From Nitrospira sp. UBA5698 (GTDB taxonomy: Bacteria; Nitrospirota; Nitrospiria; Nitrospirales; Nitrospiraceae): a stretch of 61,169 bases of DNA. Shown piece after piece: positions 25,566-33,678 of this stretch. How positions within the stretch are numbered: position 1 is the first letter of the stretch; every line of letters begins with the position of its first letter. Below the pieces are notes generated by a model, which did no database searches, was not told the DNA's origin, and saw nothing but the letters and a program-made list of their open reading frames with translations. The stretch spans positions 18,656 through 79,824 of the forward strand of contig DIHK01000040.1 in NCBI GenBank assembly GCA_002420115.1, read 5' to 3'. Both the position numbers and the translations under genes were made by a program.

Positions 25566-26003
25566 ATGGCACACGATTCTCAGAATGCACATCACCAGAG
25601 CCAGGCTGAGCCACCCCTGTGGTCGATCGGCATGGCCATGCTGATTATTTTGCTCGCACCGCTTGTCTTGTACTCATTTTCCCCGGCCGGCCCCATTCGA
25701 CAGGGCGACACCGTCTTCTCGGACGGCCAGCAGCGTGCACGATTCACCACACTGATCACGTCCCCGTCCTCTCATCCTGACGAAATCTGTTTGCTCGATC
25801 CCAATAGCCCCTTGATCGTGCTCGAGAACTCAACAGATGAAGCAGATGGTTTCATCACAGCAGAAGTGCAAGGGAATCCGACTGCAGAATGGCCGTTTTG
25901 TCCGGTGCATGCTGAAGTACGTCTCAGCCTACATCAGGTCTTTCAAAAACCGGCTGTATTGGGAACGGTGCGGGACACGCTGATGCGATGGTTCGGCAGG
26001 TAG
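25566..26003 (+). CDS. Uncharacterised membrane-anchored protein
   Basis: A 145-residue protein with one membrane helix (residues 18-40, IGMAMLIILLAPLVLYSF) and an exported C-terminal domain of about 100 residues containing two cysteines (EICLLD and WPFCPVH). No family is recognised. The ATG at 25566 gives a sensible short cytoplasmic N-terminus; the frame is open back to an ATG at 25497, but that part is covered by the Pho boxes. No Shine-Dalgarno is seen at either start. It is divergent from the porin and may share its phosphate control. Confidence 0.55.
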   Translation: MAHDSQNAHHQSQAEPPLWSIGMAMLIILLAPLVLYSFSPAGPIRQGDTVFSDGQQRARFTTLITSPSSHPDEICLLDPNSPLIVLENSTDEADGFITAEVQGNPTAEWPFCPVHAEVRLSLHQVFQKPAVLGTVRDTLMRWFGR

Positions 26004-26021
26004 GAAATAGAATCGTGAGAG

Positions 26022-26585
26022 TTAGGTTTTGAGCCGCGCGGCAAATTGTTTACGAAACTTCGCGACTTTTGGTCCCACCACGAACTGGCAGTACCCCTGG
26101 AGCGGGTTTCGAGCAAAATACTCCTGATGGTAAACTTCTGCTTCATACCATTGTGTTGCCGAGACAACTTGCGTCACGACCGGAGCCCCATACAGCTTTT
26201 CGTCCGTCACAGTTTTGATGACCTGTTCAGCCGTCTGGCGCTGAGCTGGACTCCCGTAAAAGATCGCTGAACGGTACTGCGTGCCAATATCGTTACCCTG
26301 TCGATTGAGTGTGGTCGGATCATGAACCACAAAGAAGATTTCGAGCAGTTCTCGGTACGAGATGACGGCGGGGTCGAACGTGATGCGCACGGCTTCGGCA
26401 TAGCCGGTCTGCCCCCCACACACCGCTTCATAGGTCGGCTTGTCCATGGCCCCGCCGATGTACCCGGACTCAACCGCTTCCACGCCTTGCACCTGGTCAT
26501 AGACAGCTTCGAGGCACCAAAAGCAGCCGCCGGCAAGGATGGCAACATCCTGCCCTGGCAGGATCGCTCGTGGTTCATTGCCCAT
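26022..26585 (-). CDS. msrA: Peptide methionine sulfoxide reductase MsrA
   Basis: A 187-residue enzyme that reduces the S form of methionine sulfoxide in proteins. The active site GCFWC is at residues 20-24, with Cys21 as the nucleophile, and family segments GYIGG, DPTTLNRQGNDIGTQYRS and HQEYFARNP follow. A C-terminal resolving cysteine is possible in GYCQFVV. It is a single gene convergent with the membrane-anchored protein, with 18 bp between stops. Confidence 0.95.
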   Translation of the reverse strand: MGNEPRAILPGQDVAILAGGCFWCLEAVYDQVQGVEAVESGYIGGAMDKPTYEAVCGGQTGYAEAVRITFDPAVISYRELLEIFFVVHDPTTLNRQGNDIGTQYRSAIFYGSPAQRQTAEQVIKTVTDEKLYGAPVVTQVVSATQWYEAEVYHQEYFARNPLQGYCQFVVGPKVAKFRKQFAARLKT

Positions 26586-26638
26586 GGTGTGATTGAATCA
26601 AGTGACGTGTGGGATTCTTTACGGCAGACAGAGACTGG

Positions 26639-26800
26639 CTAATCCTCTTCATCTTCCTCAATGTCCTCAATCCCTTCGTAACTCATTTCCGGGAACGAGG
26701 CCGACGCTTTTTCACAGGCCGTCTCGACCATTTCCTCAGCGTCTTCTGCTGAATCAGCATCGACCACAAACTTCACCGTGATTGCATACCGCTGTTCCAC
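26639..26800 (-). CDS. Small acidic protein of unknown function
   Basis: A 53-residue product beginning with a GTG codon at 26800, with AAGGAG six bases upstream. The longer frame to an ATG at 26911 has no ribosome site. The sequence starts VEQRYAITVKFVVDADSAEDA, a beta-alpha pattern, and ends in a run of acidic residues (EDIEEDEED). No family is recognised; the length and acidity suggest a small regulatory or binding protein. It lies 53 bp upstream of msrA on the same strand. Confidence 0.6.
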   Translation of the reverse strand: MEQRYAITVKFVVDADSAEDAEEMVETACEKASASFPEMSYEGIEDIEEDEED

Positions 26801-26889
26801 TCTCAACTCCTTTCTCGAATAACCTGCCTCGTGATCGAGGCACCGCAGACCTTCGTACTTTCTGATAGTTGTGGTGGCTGTGTCAACCA

Positions 26890-27180
26890 TTTGGGAGTAG
26901 TGGAGCCCCACGGCGTGATCCGTCCTCCGTAGCAGACTACTGCGGAGGACGAGCAGTTGTGGTCCCTGTTGTATCTTCGGCGGAACCCACCGAAGCGTGT
27001 CTTCCTTGCCTACTCCGTCGAAGCAGCCATTTCAGGCTGCGAAGGCCGGGCGCCAAGGCTTCGGCACGCCGCCCATAGGCTCAAGCCGACGGGTCGGAGG
27101 ATACCCACTGCGCATTCCTCCACAGCTTGACAGCTGTGGCTTCCTGCGTAGGTGGGTGAAGAGACAAACCAGATATGGGA
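26890..27180. other. Non-coding stretch dense in hairpins
   Basis: The gap between two minus-strand genes holds at least four strong hairpins: 26922-26950 (11-bp stem), CTTCGG/CCGAAG around 26980, 27023-27040 (GCAGCC/GGCTGC), and 27120-27139 (CCACAGCT/AGCTGTGG) which is extended by outer arms CCCACTGCGCA and TGCGTAGGTGGG. Two of them gain a G-U pair when read as plus-strand RNA. A structured RNA gene or the relic of a transposon end are both possible. No protein frame is convincing. Confidence 0.4.
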
Positions 27181-27227
27181 ACAGACGTGGATGGAATGTA
27201 CAAATCAACGAGACGGGGGGAGGGAGG

Positions 27228-27608
27228 TTACTCGTCCCGTTCGAGATCGGTTAGAACAGACGTCAGCTTGACCAATTCGTCTGGAGCCATGCGCGAGAAG
27301 GCGAGTCCGAAGCTATTTGTGCCGACCCACCGCACAATTGCTTCGTCTACTCGTAACGGCCAGTCAAGACCTGGGATGTGGAGACGACATTCGAATTTCG
27401 CACCTTGCTCGACCTTCATCTCGCTTTCAATCTTACAGCCGCCGGCAGAAATATCTACCGTTCGTCCCTGCCCTTCCTGTTTATTCCCGGAAAACGTGCT
27501 GCGAAACTGGGCGGTAAACCGCGGTTGAACTCGGCGCTCATCCGACTCTGGCTGTTCCAGAGTAGATTCAACAGGTTTTGATTTAAAGAATGAACTCACC
27601 CTTTTCAC
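27228..27608 (-). CDS. PilZ-domain protein
   Basis: A 126-residue protein with a PilZ domain, the common receptor of cyclic di-GMP. The binding residues are visible: an Arg-rich segment ERRVQPRF near residues 24-31 (RxxxR-like) and DISAGGCKI (DxSxxG) near residue 52. The rest is the expected beta barrel (FECRLHIPG, AIVRWVG, FGLAFSRM). There is no partner domain, so it acts through another protein. It lies about 80 bp downstream of pal on the same strand. Confidence 0.85.
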   Translation of the reverse strand: MKRVSSFFKSKPVESTLEQPESDERRVQPRFTAQFRSTFSGNKQEGQGRTVDISAGGCKIESEMKVEQGAKFECRLHIPGLDWPLRVDEAIVRWVGTNSFGLAFSRMAPDELVKLTSVLTDLERDE

Positions 27609-27685
27609 AGGAACGATTCCTTATCGGGACCGCATGACCAGCAGGATCAAGGGGGCGCGCGACACTCACTCCAAGACGCCGCTTC

Positions 27686-28327
27686 TTACTTTGTTGACAG
27701 CAACATGTGTCCCCGTCGATTCTGCTGATAGCAGGATTCCTGTCGCTCGCTGCAGAACGGCCGTTCCTTCCCATAGGACACAATCGCGAGCTGATTGGGA
27801 CTGACCCCTGCCTCCTGCAAATAATTGCGAGCTGCTTTGGCACGCTTGTCGCCGAGGACCATGTTGTAGTCGCTCGTCCCTCGCTCATCACAATGGCCCT
27901 CTATTTTGAGCACAACACCAGGATGATCTTTCAGATAGTGCGCATCGAGATTGAGCGCCTCCATGCCTGCTTCTGACAATGTCCATTGGTCATACCCGAA
28001 AAATACATCTTGCAACCCCGCTTCCACAGCAGCGCGTTCTTCTTTCGTCAACTCCGCTTGCTGCCGCCCCGGAAAGCTTGATGGGTTTAGACTCGTTGGA
28101 TGTCCACCTTGTCCACCTGGCGAAAGGCGTTCCTCACTGGGATTGCGAGAAAACCCCTTGAGTTCTCCACTTGAGCTTCCACCGGAAATGCTCGGAGCCT
28201 TTGAGCTGGTGCTTCCGGACCCCCCTTCGCTCTCGGACTGTACCCATTTCTTACTACACCCCTGGTTCGACAAGAAAAGAAGTCCCACGGCCACCACCAC
28301 CCCCAGCTTCATCACTACTCTGGTCAT
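27686..28327 (-). CDS. pal: Peptidoglycan-associated lipoprotein Pal
   Basis: A 213-residue lipoprotein. The signal peptide ends in a lipobox, LSNQGC, with the cysteine near residue 24. A Ser/Gly-rich linker of about 70 residues leads to an OmpA-like C-terminal domain (VFFGYDQWTLSEAG, KIEGHCDERGTSDYNMVLGDKRA, SYGKERPF) that binds peptidoglycan. GAGGAGAAAGG precedes the ATG at 28327. Two cysteines in FCSERQESC could pair. TolB and the other Tol genes, usually adjacent, are not in the window. Confidence 0.93.
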   Translation of the reverse strand: MTRVVMKLGVVVAVGLLFLSNQGCSKKWVQSESEGGSGSTSSKAPSISGGSSSGELKGFSRNPSEERLSPGGQGGHPTSLNPSSFPGRQQAELTKEERAAVEAGLQDVFFGYDQWTLSEAGMEALNLDAHYLKDHPGVVLKIEGHCDERGTSDYNMVLGDKRAKAARNYLQEAGVSPNQLAIVSYGKERPFCSERQESCYQQNRRGHMLLSTK

Positions 28328-28663
28328 AGCCTTTCTCCTCTTATAGCCTTCTACACTCACAACTCAGCCCCGTCATTCATTCATCACCACTTGCCGCAGT
28401 AATGATTTCCGCATGCGCCTTCGCTCTGCCTGCAAGTACAGTTATCCTTAATGATGATAAAGCGATGCAGTAACAGGAGTTTAGCCGATTGCCCGCAGGA
28501 TGCCTAACAATTTTTCATATCCAGCCGGATGACCGGGTCGGTAGGGGACGATCTCTCTAAACGAGTAGAAGTGGGATGGGCCGGAGAGAAGAAACTTTTC
28601 GATTAGTGAGGTGCACACGCATCAGTCGAGGCAATCCACTAGGCTGAGAGACCACCGTCCTGT
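28328..28663. other. Intergenic region upstream of pal
   Basis: This 336-bp stretch holds the presumed pal promoter and the 3' side of the small-peptide operon. No gene, repeat or strong hairpin was recognised. Confidence 0.5.
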
Positions 28664-28804
28664 TCAGCGAGAGCCGCTACGATCAGCCCAGCGGACAGGT
28701 CTCAACACGGCTCCCATGCCGGCGAGCGCGCAGATAAACAACAGCATGGCCAGAGCAATCACCAGGAAAAATGCCGCCCTCATGTCGTGCAAAACAGGGA
28801 TCAT
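28664..28804 (-). CDS. Predicted 46-residue membrane peptide
   Basis: A frame of 46 codons starts at an ATG (28804) with GAGGAGGGACGAGG upstream, a strong ribosome site. The peptide begins MIPVLHDMRAAFFLVIAL, has one hydrophobic helix (about residues 11-33) and a basic tail (RPVRWADRSGSR). It would sit in the inner membrane with the tail inside. It starts 28 bp after the stop of a zinc-ribbon gene, so the two form a small operon. No family is recognised. Confidence 0.5.
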   Translation of the reverse strand: MIPVLHDMRAAFFLVIALAMLLFICALAGMGAVLRPVRWADRSGSR

Positions 28805-28831
28805 ACCTCGTCCCTCCTCTTGCTCGATGCA

Positions 28832-28996
28832 TCAACTGCGCCATCCACAGACACAGACCCATGGACTCATTGGATCGATTTTCTGAAGAGGTCTCCCGCA
28901 ACAAGGACATTGCCGAGTCCATGCTTGCCTGACATGCTGAGCAACGTCCATAGCCGCCCACGTTTCCTGACTGCTATATCGGAACAACCAGCCCAC
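28832..28996 (-). CDS. Small zinc-ribbon protein
   Basis: A 54-residue frame opening at a GTG (28996). Residues 30-50 form a zinc ribbon: CPCCGRPL, then a 14-residue gap, then CVCGW, so four to five cysteines can hold one zinc ion. The N-terminal half is helical with aromatic residues (GWLFRYSSQETWAAM). An ATG at codon 16 is an alternative start. The frame is shorter than usual gene-calling limits. It is followed by the membrane peptide gene on the same strand. Confidence 0.5.
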   Translation of the reverse strand: MGWLFRYSSQETWAAMDVAQHVRQAWTRQCPCCGRPLQKIDPMSPWVCVCGWRS

Positions 28997-29414
28997 GGGA
29001 TTACCCTGCCCCTGGTTAAGTGTAGATCATGCTTAGCACCTGGTCTATGCCGCTTCCCATTGAGACCAATCTCGACATGCCCACAACCTGTTGTAACCGC
29101 TGTTGAACCTTGGGACCACTTGACGCACCCGCAGGAATCCACCCTTCGACCGACCCATTGCCTGGCTCGGCTAACTACATCAATCTGCCGAAAAGGACCA
29201 CCAATCGGACGTTACACAGGTAACCGAGAGAAAATCAAGGCAGGATTTCCGCAACTCATCTGCCTCGTTGCGACAGATACACGCTATAGGCAAATCGTGA
29301 CGCCCATGTGCGATGCAAGATCCTCCTTTATCTCTGGTTCAGATCCGGTCAATATAGCGTGAGAGGGAAAATCTGTACTTGCGACTGGAGACCAGGCTCC
29401 GGCTCACACGGCAA
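28997..29414. other. Intergenic stretch without a supported gene
   Basis: Long overlapping frames exist on both strands (28787-29362 plus, 28867-29142 minus) but they lack ribosome sites and protein-like composition. An isolated AAAGGAGG on the minus strand near 29315 precedes only a 20-codon TTG frame. Nothing is called. Confidence 0.4.
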
Positions 29415-29777
29415 CTAATGCAGCAATTCATACTGCACGGCGCGGAGTAACATGGAGAGATCCAAAGGCTTCGCAAAGGTCTGCCGTGCCCCGAGCAATC
29501 TGGCTGTCTGCAGTTCATCGGAAGAGTGTCCGCTCATGGCAATGACCTTCACATCCAGGAACGCGCGGGTTAGTTCCAAGATGAGGTCCAACCCATTCAT
29601 TTCCGGCATCTCCAAGTCCGTAATGACCAAATCCATGGGCTTCGCACGGAACTGCTCAAGCCCTTCTCGGCCGTTGGCGGCCTCGTAGGTTTGATACCCG
29701 GCATCCTCAAGGATCTGCGCCAACAACACCCGAACCGACGCGTCATCCTCGATCACCAGAATCGTGCGTGGCCTCAT
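29415..29777 (-). CDS. Single-domain response regulator (CheY-like)
   Basis: A 120-residue receiver domain with no output domain. The phosphorylation site is the Asp in LVITDLEMPEMNG; the acidic pair is in VIEDDASV, the switch Ser in AMSGHSS, and the Lys in FAKPLDL. The ATG at 29777 has AAAGGG upstream; 29819 is an in-frame alternative. It precedes no kinase gene, so its partner is elsewhere. It lies 49 bp after the zinc-ribbon gene at 29827 on the same strand and may be co-transcribed with it. Confidence 0.9.
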   Translation of the reverse strand: MRPRTILVIEDDASVRVLLAQILEDAGYQTYEAANGREGLEQFRAKPMDLVITDLEMPEMNGLDLILELTRAFLDVKVIAMSGHSSDELQTARLLGARQTFAKPLDLSMLLRAVQYELLH

Positions 29778-29826
29778 CACCGTATCCCTTTCGTGCTCTG
29801 CAACTTGCACCTTACACACCCCTTCA

Positions 29827-30063
29827 TTAGGCGGCCAACGATTCCACCTCCTCTGAGTCCCAGTCCAGACTGAACGCCTCCTGAGCCGGCATCGTCGCCA
29901 TCACCGGTTTGGCGGACAACTGACGATGGTGCTGGATGACGGCGTCATCTCGATGACCACAATTGACACAGCGTGTGCTCACACTCCACATTTCGCCATA
30001 CCCCCCTTCCATATCGATCATGCGCTCATCCAGCATCAACCCTTGGCAACGTGTACAGTTCAT
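29827..30063 (-). CDS. Mini zinc-ribbon protein
   Basis: A 78-residue protein with a treble-clef or zinc-ribbon core: MNCTRCQGLM at the N-terminus and CVNCGHRDD near residue 32, giving two CxxC pairs 25 residues apart. The C-terminal half is acidic and probably disordered (SLDWDSEEVESLAA). AGGAGG lies upstream of the ATG. It shares the opening pattern CxxCxGxMxxER with the 62-residue protein at 41667-41855, so the two are paralogues. Function is unknown; such modules bind RNA, DNA or protein. Confidence 0.75.
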   Translation of the reverse strand: MNCTRCQGLMLDERMIDMEGGYGEMWSVSTRCVNCGHRDDAVIQHHRQLSAKPVMATMPAQEAFSLDWDSEEVESLAA

Positions 30064-30404
30064 CGTGGCTCCTCCTGGTTTGTGCTCACAAATCGGCTAA
30101 GAGAACTGTACCAGGGAGGATCATTCAAGCTAGATCTGAAAGAGTTACGTCGAAAGGGGGGGGAGGGAAGTAGGCAACTCGGACTGATGCAATTTTGCAG
30201 GGATACAACTCGGTAAAAACGACTTCTATGGGGAGGCCTCTCCGTACGGGAGACAGCCTGCTGATCGGAGGCTGCCGGACTAGGACAGGTTATCGAAAAC
30301 TGTGGATCGAGCTCAATCCGTGTTGGAATGAAGGAGGGCCTGCACCCCCTGTTGAACCAGGAAGGCGTGTTCGCTTGGGAGATTCTGAGAACCCATTGAA
30401 TCTG
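30064..30404. other. Intergenic region before the tRNA gene
   Basis: No supported gene. The plus-strand frame running across 30195-30470 ends in residues that are the familiar antisense translation of a tRNA and is not real. A G-run lies near 30158-30168. Confidence 0.6.
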
Positions 30405-30481
<77 letters not shown>

Positions 30482-30547
30482 AACCAGTCTCAACATGAAT
30501 CATGTTCCGGCAAGACTTGTCAAGATTGAGAGAAGCAATTACACGCA

Positions 30548-31048
30548 CTATAGTCGTGCCAGAATCTCATCGGCCACTTGCGAGACGGACTTTCCCTCCG
30601 TCTCAATCACATGATCAGCCGCCGCTTGATACTTCGGAGCACGCTCTCGCAATACATCTTGGATTTCATCAATGAAGGATTTGGTGCCGGTGAGAGACGG
30701 TCGTTGCGTGTCGGACCCGATTCGACTGGCAATGGTCTCCACTGACGCTGTCAGCCAGAACAGCTTCCCCGTGCGTTTCAGCATATCGACATTCTGTGGT
30801 CGAAGAACGGCACCCCCTCCGGTATCGAGCACCAACCCGTCCTTGCCAGCCAGCCCCTGGCACATCTTGGTTTCGAGATCGCGAAAATACTCCCAGCCAT
30901 GCTGTTCAACGATCTGGGGAATGGTTCGCCCTTCCGACTTTACAATCTCAGCATCGGTAGAAAGCAATTCGCAACCGAGACGAGCTGCTACAACTTTTCC
31001 GACCGTGCTCTTCCCCGCACCACGATAGCCGATCAGCACGACGTTCAT
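30548..31048 (-). CDS. aroK: Shikimate kinase
   Basis: A 166-residue kinase that phosphorylates shikimate, step five of chorismate synthesis. Walker A is GYRGAGKST near residue 7, the shikimate-binding Asp is in STDAEI, and DTGGGAVLR is the Gly-rich loop; RPSLTG marks the lid region. The ATG at 31048 overlaps the aroE stop in ATGA, so the two genes are translationally coupled. A longer frame to 31108 would run into aroE. Confidence 0.95.
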   Translation of the reverse strand: MNVVLIGYRGAGKSTVGKVVAARLGCELLSTDAEIVKSEGRTIPQIVEQHGWEYFRDLETKMCQGLAGKDGLVLDTGGGAVLRPQNVDMLKRTGKLFWLTASVETIASRIGSDTQRPSLTGTKSFIDEIQDVLRERAPKYQAAADHVIETEGKSVSQVADEILARL

Positions 31049-31899
31049 TGGAAATGCGACTCCAAGACCGTCCGCATCACTGCAACCGGAGCAGCTTGAT
31101 TGGTCCAAAGTTCAAATTGTGTCACCGCCTGGTTCAGAAACATCTCTAACCCTGGAATCGTCTTGCACCCCATCCGTTTGGCATCTTTCAGCAACTGCGT
31201 TTCCCGCGGGTTATAGACGATATCCATGACAGCGAGCCCTGCGTGGAGAAGCGACGCAGGGACACAAGTCATATCGGCTTTGGGAGACATACCGACCGGG
31301 GTGCAATGAATCAGGACGTGCGCGTCAGGAAGAACCCGACGCAGAGCGGCCTCATCGAGATAAGAATCCGCTACCGTGACCGCTGTCGTGGGACGAATGT
31401 CCTCGGCCAAGCGCGTCCGCTCCAGCTCCTCAATTCCCAGCAACGTCAATTGTTCCGCGCCGGACTCCCCCGTCAATGCGAAGGCGATTGCGCGTGCCGC
31501 CCCCCCGGAGCCAAGTACCACAATGTGTCGGCCCGTCAGCTCAATTCCGCCTTCACGTAGTGCCCGCAATGCACCAGTCGCATCGGTGTTGTGCCCGATC
31601 AACTTGCCCTTTTCCGCCACAATGGTATTGATTGCACCAATCCGCTTGGCCGTCGTCTCCACATGATCAAGAAACTGCATCGTCGCCACCTTGTGAGGAA
31701 TTGTCACACTCGCCCCTCGGAAATTTCCCAGAGCACGAAGTCCCTTGATGGCATCACCGATCGCTTCCACTTGCCAGGCCAGATAGACAAAGTTGAGCCC
31801 TAATGTACGAAACGCCGCATTATGGATGGCAGGCGACAAAGAATGGCCGACTGGATTGCCAATCACCCCGCAAAACTGGGTTTGAGCATCAATGTCCAT
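31045..31899 (-). CDS. aroE: Shikimate dehydrogenase
   Basis: A 284-residue NADP-dependent enzyme that reduces 3-dehydroshikimate. Shikimate binding is seen in GNPVGHSLSPAIHN, the catalytic Lys-Asp pair in IPHKVA and HNTDATG, and the nucleotide-binding loop in VLGSGGAARAIAF. The ATG at 31899 has AGGGG five bases upstream. An in-frame ATG at 31914 has an equal ribosome site because the region is tandemly duplicated. It precedes aroK. Confidence 0.95.
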   Translation of the reverse strand: MDIDAQTQFCGVIGNPVGHSLSPAIHNAAFRTLGLNFVYLAWQVEAIGDAIKGLRALGNFRGASVTIPHKVATMQFLDHVETTAKRIGAINTIVAEKGKLIGHNTDATGALRALREGGIELTGRHIVVLGSGGAARAIAFALTGESGAEQLTLLGIEELERTRLAEDIRPTTAVTVADSYLDEAALRRVLPDAHVLIHCTPVGMSPKADMTCVPASLLHAGLAVMDIVYNPRETQLLKDAKRMGCKTIPGLEMFLNQAVTQFELWTNQAAPVAVMRTVLESHFQ

Positions 31900-31931
31900 T
31901 CTTGCCCCTATCATCTCTTGCCCCTATCATC
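31900..31931. repeat. Perfect 16-bp tandem duplication at the aroE start
   Basis: TCTTGCCCCTATCATC occurs twice without a gap (31900-31915 and 31916-31931). On the minus strand each copy contains an ATG and an AGGGG ribosome site, so the duplication gives aroE two possible in-frame starts, at 31899 and 31914. Confidence 0.9.
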
Positions 31932-31938
31932 GCACCGA

Positions 31939-32700
31939 CTACCCTTTGTAGACCGTCATCCCGCCATCAATCGTGAATGTTCCCCCAGTCACCCATACAG
32001 CCTCGTCAGACGCCAGGTACAACACCATGCTGGCAACCTCCTCGGGAGTCCCTGCACGGCGAATGGCGTATTGCGAGAGCATCGATTGGAGCATCTCCGG
32101 GTTAGCCATGAGCGGTGCCGCCATAGGAGTATTAATCAGAGCAGGATTGACCACGTTGCACCGGATCCCGTCTTTGGCATAATCGATGGCCAGCGCCCTC
32201 GTGAGCGCATCAAGCCCGCCTTTGGACGCGGTGTAGGCTGATAACCCGGGGATACCGACTAAACTGGCAACAGATGAAATGTTCACAATGGCGCCACGTC
32301 CTTGTTTCAACATCTGCGGAACAATCGCCCTGGTCATTCGAAACACACCGGTCAAATTGATATCTAAGACCGTGCTCCATGTCGCATCGTCGGTCTCATG
32401 CAACCGCTTGCCAAAATCGCCGAGCCCCGCATTGTTCACGAGAATATCAATTCGACCGAAGCTGTCGACGGTTTTCCTGACCACATCTTGCACATGCTTC
32501 TCGTCCGTGACCGACCCAGCTACAGCCAGGACCTTCCCGTTGCTCTGCTGAAGGATCTTCACCACCCGATCCAACTCCGATTGCCGGCGCCCGGTGACCA
32601 CCACTGACGCCCCTTCATCGGCAAAACGTTTTGCGATTGCTTCGCCGATCCCGGCGTTCCCTCCGGTCACCACAGCGACCTTGCCGTTTAACCTGTTCAT
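31939..32700 (-). CDS. SDR-family dehydrogenase, FabG-like
   Basis: A 253-residue short-chain dehydrogenase. The NAD(P) loop is TGGNAGIGEAI, the structural motif is NNAG, and the catalytic set is Asn, Ser (NISSVAS), Tyr and Lys (YTASK). The C-terminus ends IDGGMTVYKG as in FabG-type 3-oxoacyl reductases. TGRRQSEL after the second strand suggests NADP preference. Its ATG overlaps the trmI stop (ATGA). The substrate cannot be told; fatty acid reduction and alcohol oxidation are both open. Confidence 0.85.
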   Translation of the reverse strand: MNRLNGKVAVVTGGNAGIGEAIAKRFADEGASVVVTGRRQSELDRVVKILQQSNGKVLAVAGSVTDEKHVQDVVRKTVDSFGRIDILVNNAGLGDFGKRLHETDDATWSTVLDINLTGVFRMTRAIVPQMLKQGRGAIVNISSVASLVGIPGLSAYTASKGGLDALTRALAIDYAKDGIRCNVVNPALINTPMAAPLMANPEMLQSMLSQYAIRRAGTPEEVASMVLYLASDEAVWVTGGTFTIDGGMTVYKG

Positions 32701-33581
32701 TCGCTCTGCTCCTCTTCTGCATCCTCGGATGTCACATCCTGGTCTCGATCGGAAGAATCCGCTCTCCCAGCTATCGAACGGAACAAACCCGTCTCCACTT
32801 TCCTTGCCACCGTGAGAAATCCGGAATGCGCCACCATCCGATGATCAGGCCGCACGCTCCTGCCCTGTACCGACCAGGTCCGCAGCAATGTCTCAAAGGT
32901 TTCGATCATCCCAAACACAGTTGTCCGCTCAAGTGCCTCAACGGTTTGCATCACTTGCGGAATCGTGGGAACAAAGCTCAGATAGATCCCGCCTGATCGA
33001 AGCGCATTGACGGCATGGGGAATGACCTGCCAGGGTTCCGGCAAATCCAGCACCACTCGATCGAAGGGGATCCCATCGTCGAGGAGCCCGATACCCTCAT
33101 AGGCGCTTTTCCTAAACGTACGCAAGTTCACCGGATTCATCACGCGGGCGATATTCGTCTGCGCCGTCCGTGCAAAGTCTTCTCGGAGCTCGTACGTCAC
33201 CACGAGACCCTCTGGTCCCACGGCACGCAACAAGGCCATGGTCAACGCCCCTGAACCGGTGCCAGCTTCAAAGACCCTTGCTCCCGGATAGACGTCCGCC
33301 CACATAGGAATAATGGCAAGATCTTTTGGATAGAGAACCTGTGCTCCGCGCGGCATTTTGAGTACATAGTCGCCAAAGGTCGGTTTGAGCGCCATCATCC
33401 TCTTTCCGCCTGAGAGCGTCACGATGGACCCGTCAGGACGGCCGATGAGCGCGTCATGGGCGATCTTCTGCCCGCTGAATTGATAGGTTTCTCCCGCCTT
33501 CAGCGTGAGGGCATACTGACGCTTTTTTTGATCGACGAGGTGGATGCGATCGCCGTTGGCAAGCTGAGACATGGCGCGCAT
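32697..33581 (-). CDS. trmI: tRNA (adenine58-N1)-methyltransferase TrmI
   Basis: A 294-residue AdoMet-dependent enzyme that methylates A58 in the T loop of tRNAs. The N-terminal beta domain has RIHLVDQKKRQYALTL; the Rossmann domain has FEAGTGSGALTMALL (AdoMet loop), TYELREDFA and VVLDLPEPW. The C-terminal 30 residues are acidic and lie outside the family core. The start is taken at 33581, with MSQLANG four codons downstream as an alternative. It overlaps the SDR gene by 4 bp. Confidence 0.9.
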   Translation of the reverse strand: MRAMSQLANGDRIHLVDQKKRQYALTLKAGETYQFSGQKIAHDALIGRPDGSIVTLSGGKRMMALKPTFGDYVLKMPRGAQVLYPKDLAIIPMWADVYPGARVFEAGTGSGALTMALLRAVGPEGLVVTYELREDFARTAQTNIARVMNPVNLRTFRKSAYEGIGLLDDGIPFDRVVLDLPEPWQVIPHAVNALRSGGIYLSFVPTIPQVMQTVEALERTTVFGMIETFETLLRTWSVQGRSVRPDHRMVAHSGFLTVARKVETGLFRSIAGRADSSDRDQDVTSEDAEEEQSE

Positions 33582-33596
33582 TCTAGGTGGTTCCTT

Positions 33597-33615
33597 CCTT
33601 GGTTTGCAACCAAGG
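33597..33615. promoter_or_regulatory. Palindrome in the trmI-nfeD spacer
   Basis: CCTTGGTT and AACCAAGG flank a three-base centre in the 97-bp divergent spacer. The symmetry and place suit a repressor operator. No family of regulator can be named. Confidence 0.4.
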
Positions 33616-33678
33616 GCTCTTCCTTGACAGGGTAGTGAGGGGCTCGTAAGATCTTCTTATCCTTAGACACTTCCGACA

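Noticed and set aside
26922..27139. The hairpins could be terminators of the PilZ gene.
   Set aside because: They are many, spread over more than 200 bp and lack T-tracts, so simple termination does not explain them.
28787..29362. A 191-codon plus-strand ORF in the spacer near the small-peptide operon.
   Set aside because: Its composition is Pro/Ser/Thr/Arg biased, with no ribosome site, and it opposes two better supported short genes.
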